A stretch of 64,000 nt of DNA, taken from NCBI RefSeq assembly GCF_045865695.1, contig NZ_BAACAP010000212.1, positions 1 through 64,000 of the forward strand. Reading direction: 5' to 3'. Position numbers and translations under genes: made by a program. Of this stretch, positions 63,767 through 64,000 are shown piece after piece (position 1 is the stretch's first letter; each line of letters starts with the position of its first letter). This DNA is from Scytonema sp045865695 (lineage in GTDB: Bacteria; Cyanobacteriota; Cyanobacteriia; Cyanobacteriales; Nostocaceae). The notes below the pieces were generated by a model. It was not told where the DNA came from. It did not search any database and saw only the letters and a program-made list of their open reading frames with translations.

Positions 63767-64000
63767 TTATGTGCGTGCAACAATACGTGAATCAGCAGAA
63801 TTGTCTTGAATCTTGAAATTTTTGGAAACTAGTACAGTTGATTTTTTCTGAACTTGTATTAAGACATTGTGAAAGTCAATTTCTGATTCTTGGAGGTTTC
63901 CTGAGACAGAATCAAAGCCAGAACATAAAAAATGATGTTCTTGTACTACCCAAGAAGGAATTTTGAAATCCTTGATAACATCTTTCTTTTGGTTGATGTC
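63767..64000 (-). CDS. partial gene, C-terminal 77 residues, unknown function
   Basis: A frame open from the window edge (64000) to the TAA at 63767-63769. It encodes KDVIKDFKIPSWVVQEHHFL, then CSGFDSVSGNLQESEIDFHN, VLIQVQKKSTVLVSKNFKIQ and DNSADSRIVART. The start lies beyond the window. Amino-acid composition is ordinary and there is no repeat in it. The family is not recognised; the fragment is soluble with mixed strands. Confidence 0.45.
   Translation of the reverse strand, partial: DINQKKDVIKDFKIPSWVVQEHHFLCSGFDSVSGNLQESEIDFHNVLIQVQKKSTVLVSKNFKIQDNSADSRIVART

Overview
The window comes from a filamentous, heterocyst-forming cyanobacterium (order Nostocales). Evidence: a complete heterocyst glycolipid (hgl/hgd) island, a phycobilisome lyase (cpcT), an xisH/xisI pair, frequent GCGATCGC (HIP1) octamers, and intergenic spaces filled with the short tandem and palindromic repeats typical of this group. 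No rRNA, tRNA, CRISPR array or intact insertion sequence was seen.

Region 1 (1-30.8 kb) is the heterocyst glycolipid island. On the minus strand lies a PUFA-synthase-like polyketide operon in the order hglE (KS-AT-ACP-ACP-structural KR half), hglF (tail-anchored beta-sandwich protein), hglG (catalytic KR + DH), hglD (KS-CLF-AT), hglC (PfaD-type enoyl reductase) and hglB/hetM (ACP + thioester reductase). These would build and reductively release a long-chain polyol. Divergently, on the plus strand, are hgdB and hgdC (DevB/DevC-type exporter parts without an ATPase gene), hgdA (UDP-sugar epimerase-like), a DUF2141 protein, a GT2 glycosyltransferase, a broken GMC oxidoreductase (minus strand) and the GT4 glycosyltransferase hglT, followed by a TPR protein and cpcT. 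Between the two arms sit a 90-residue protein, a possible 37-residue membrane peptide, and a ParB-like protein fused to a degenerate DNA-methylase domain.

Region 2 (31-37 kb) is mixed: a cyclic-nucleotide-type phosphodiesterase, a Uma2 remnant, exbB-exbD divergent from a tonB-like gene with a long C-terminal extension, a frameshifted xisH with intact xisI, and a YefM/YoeB-type toxin-antitoxin pair.

Region 3 (37-43 kb) is core metabolism: an HdrB-like CCG protein, acpP-fabF, and transketolase.

Region 4 (43-49 kb) is signalling: a hybrid histidine kinase that has lost its second kinase module, a NarL-type kinase/regulator operon, and a kinase fragment.

Region 5 (49-57.9 kb) holds a three-gene operon (carotenoid-type FAD oxidoreductase plus two exported proteins), a HIT protein, a decayed toxin-antitoxin pair, a phosphodiester glycosidase, a lumenal/periplasmic pentapeptide protein and two lineage-specific proteins.

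Region 6 (58-64 kb) is the glycine cleavage system gcvT-gcvH-gcvP, then a DUF4278 protein and a partial gene at the right edge.

A theme across the window is invasion of genes by the dispersed repeats: at least six ORFs carry in-frame insertions resembling intergenic repeats, and several others take their stop codon from a repeat. Orthology to named hgl/hgd genes rests on gene order and domain content recalled from Anabaena sp. PCC 7120, not on a search.
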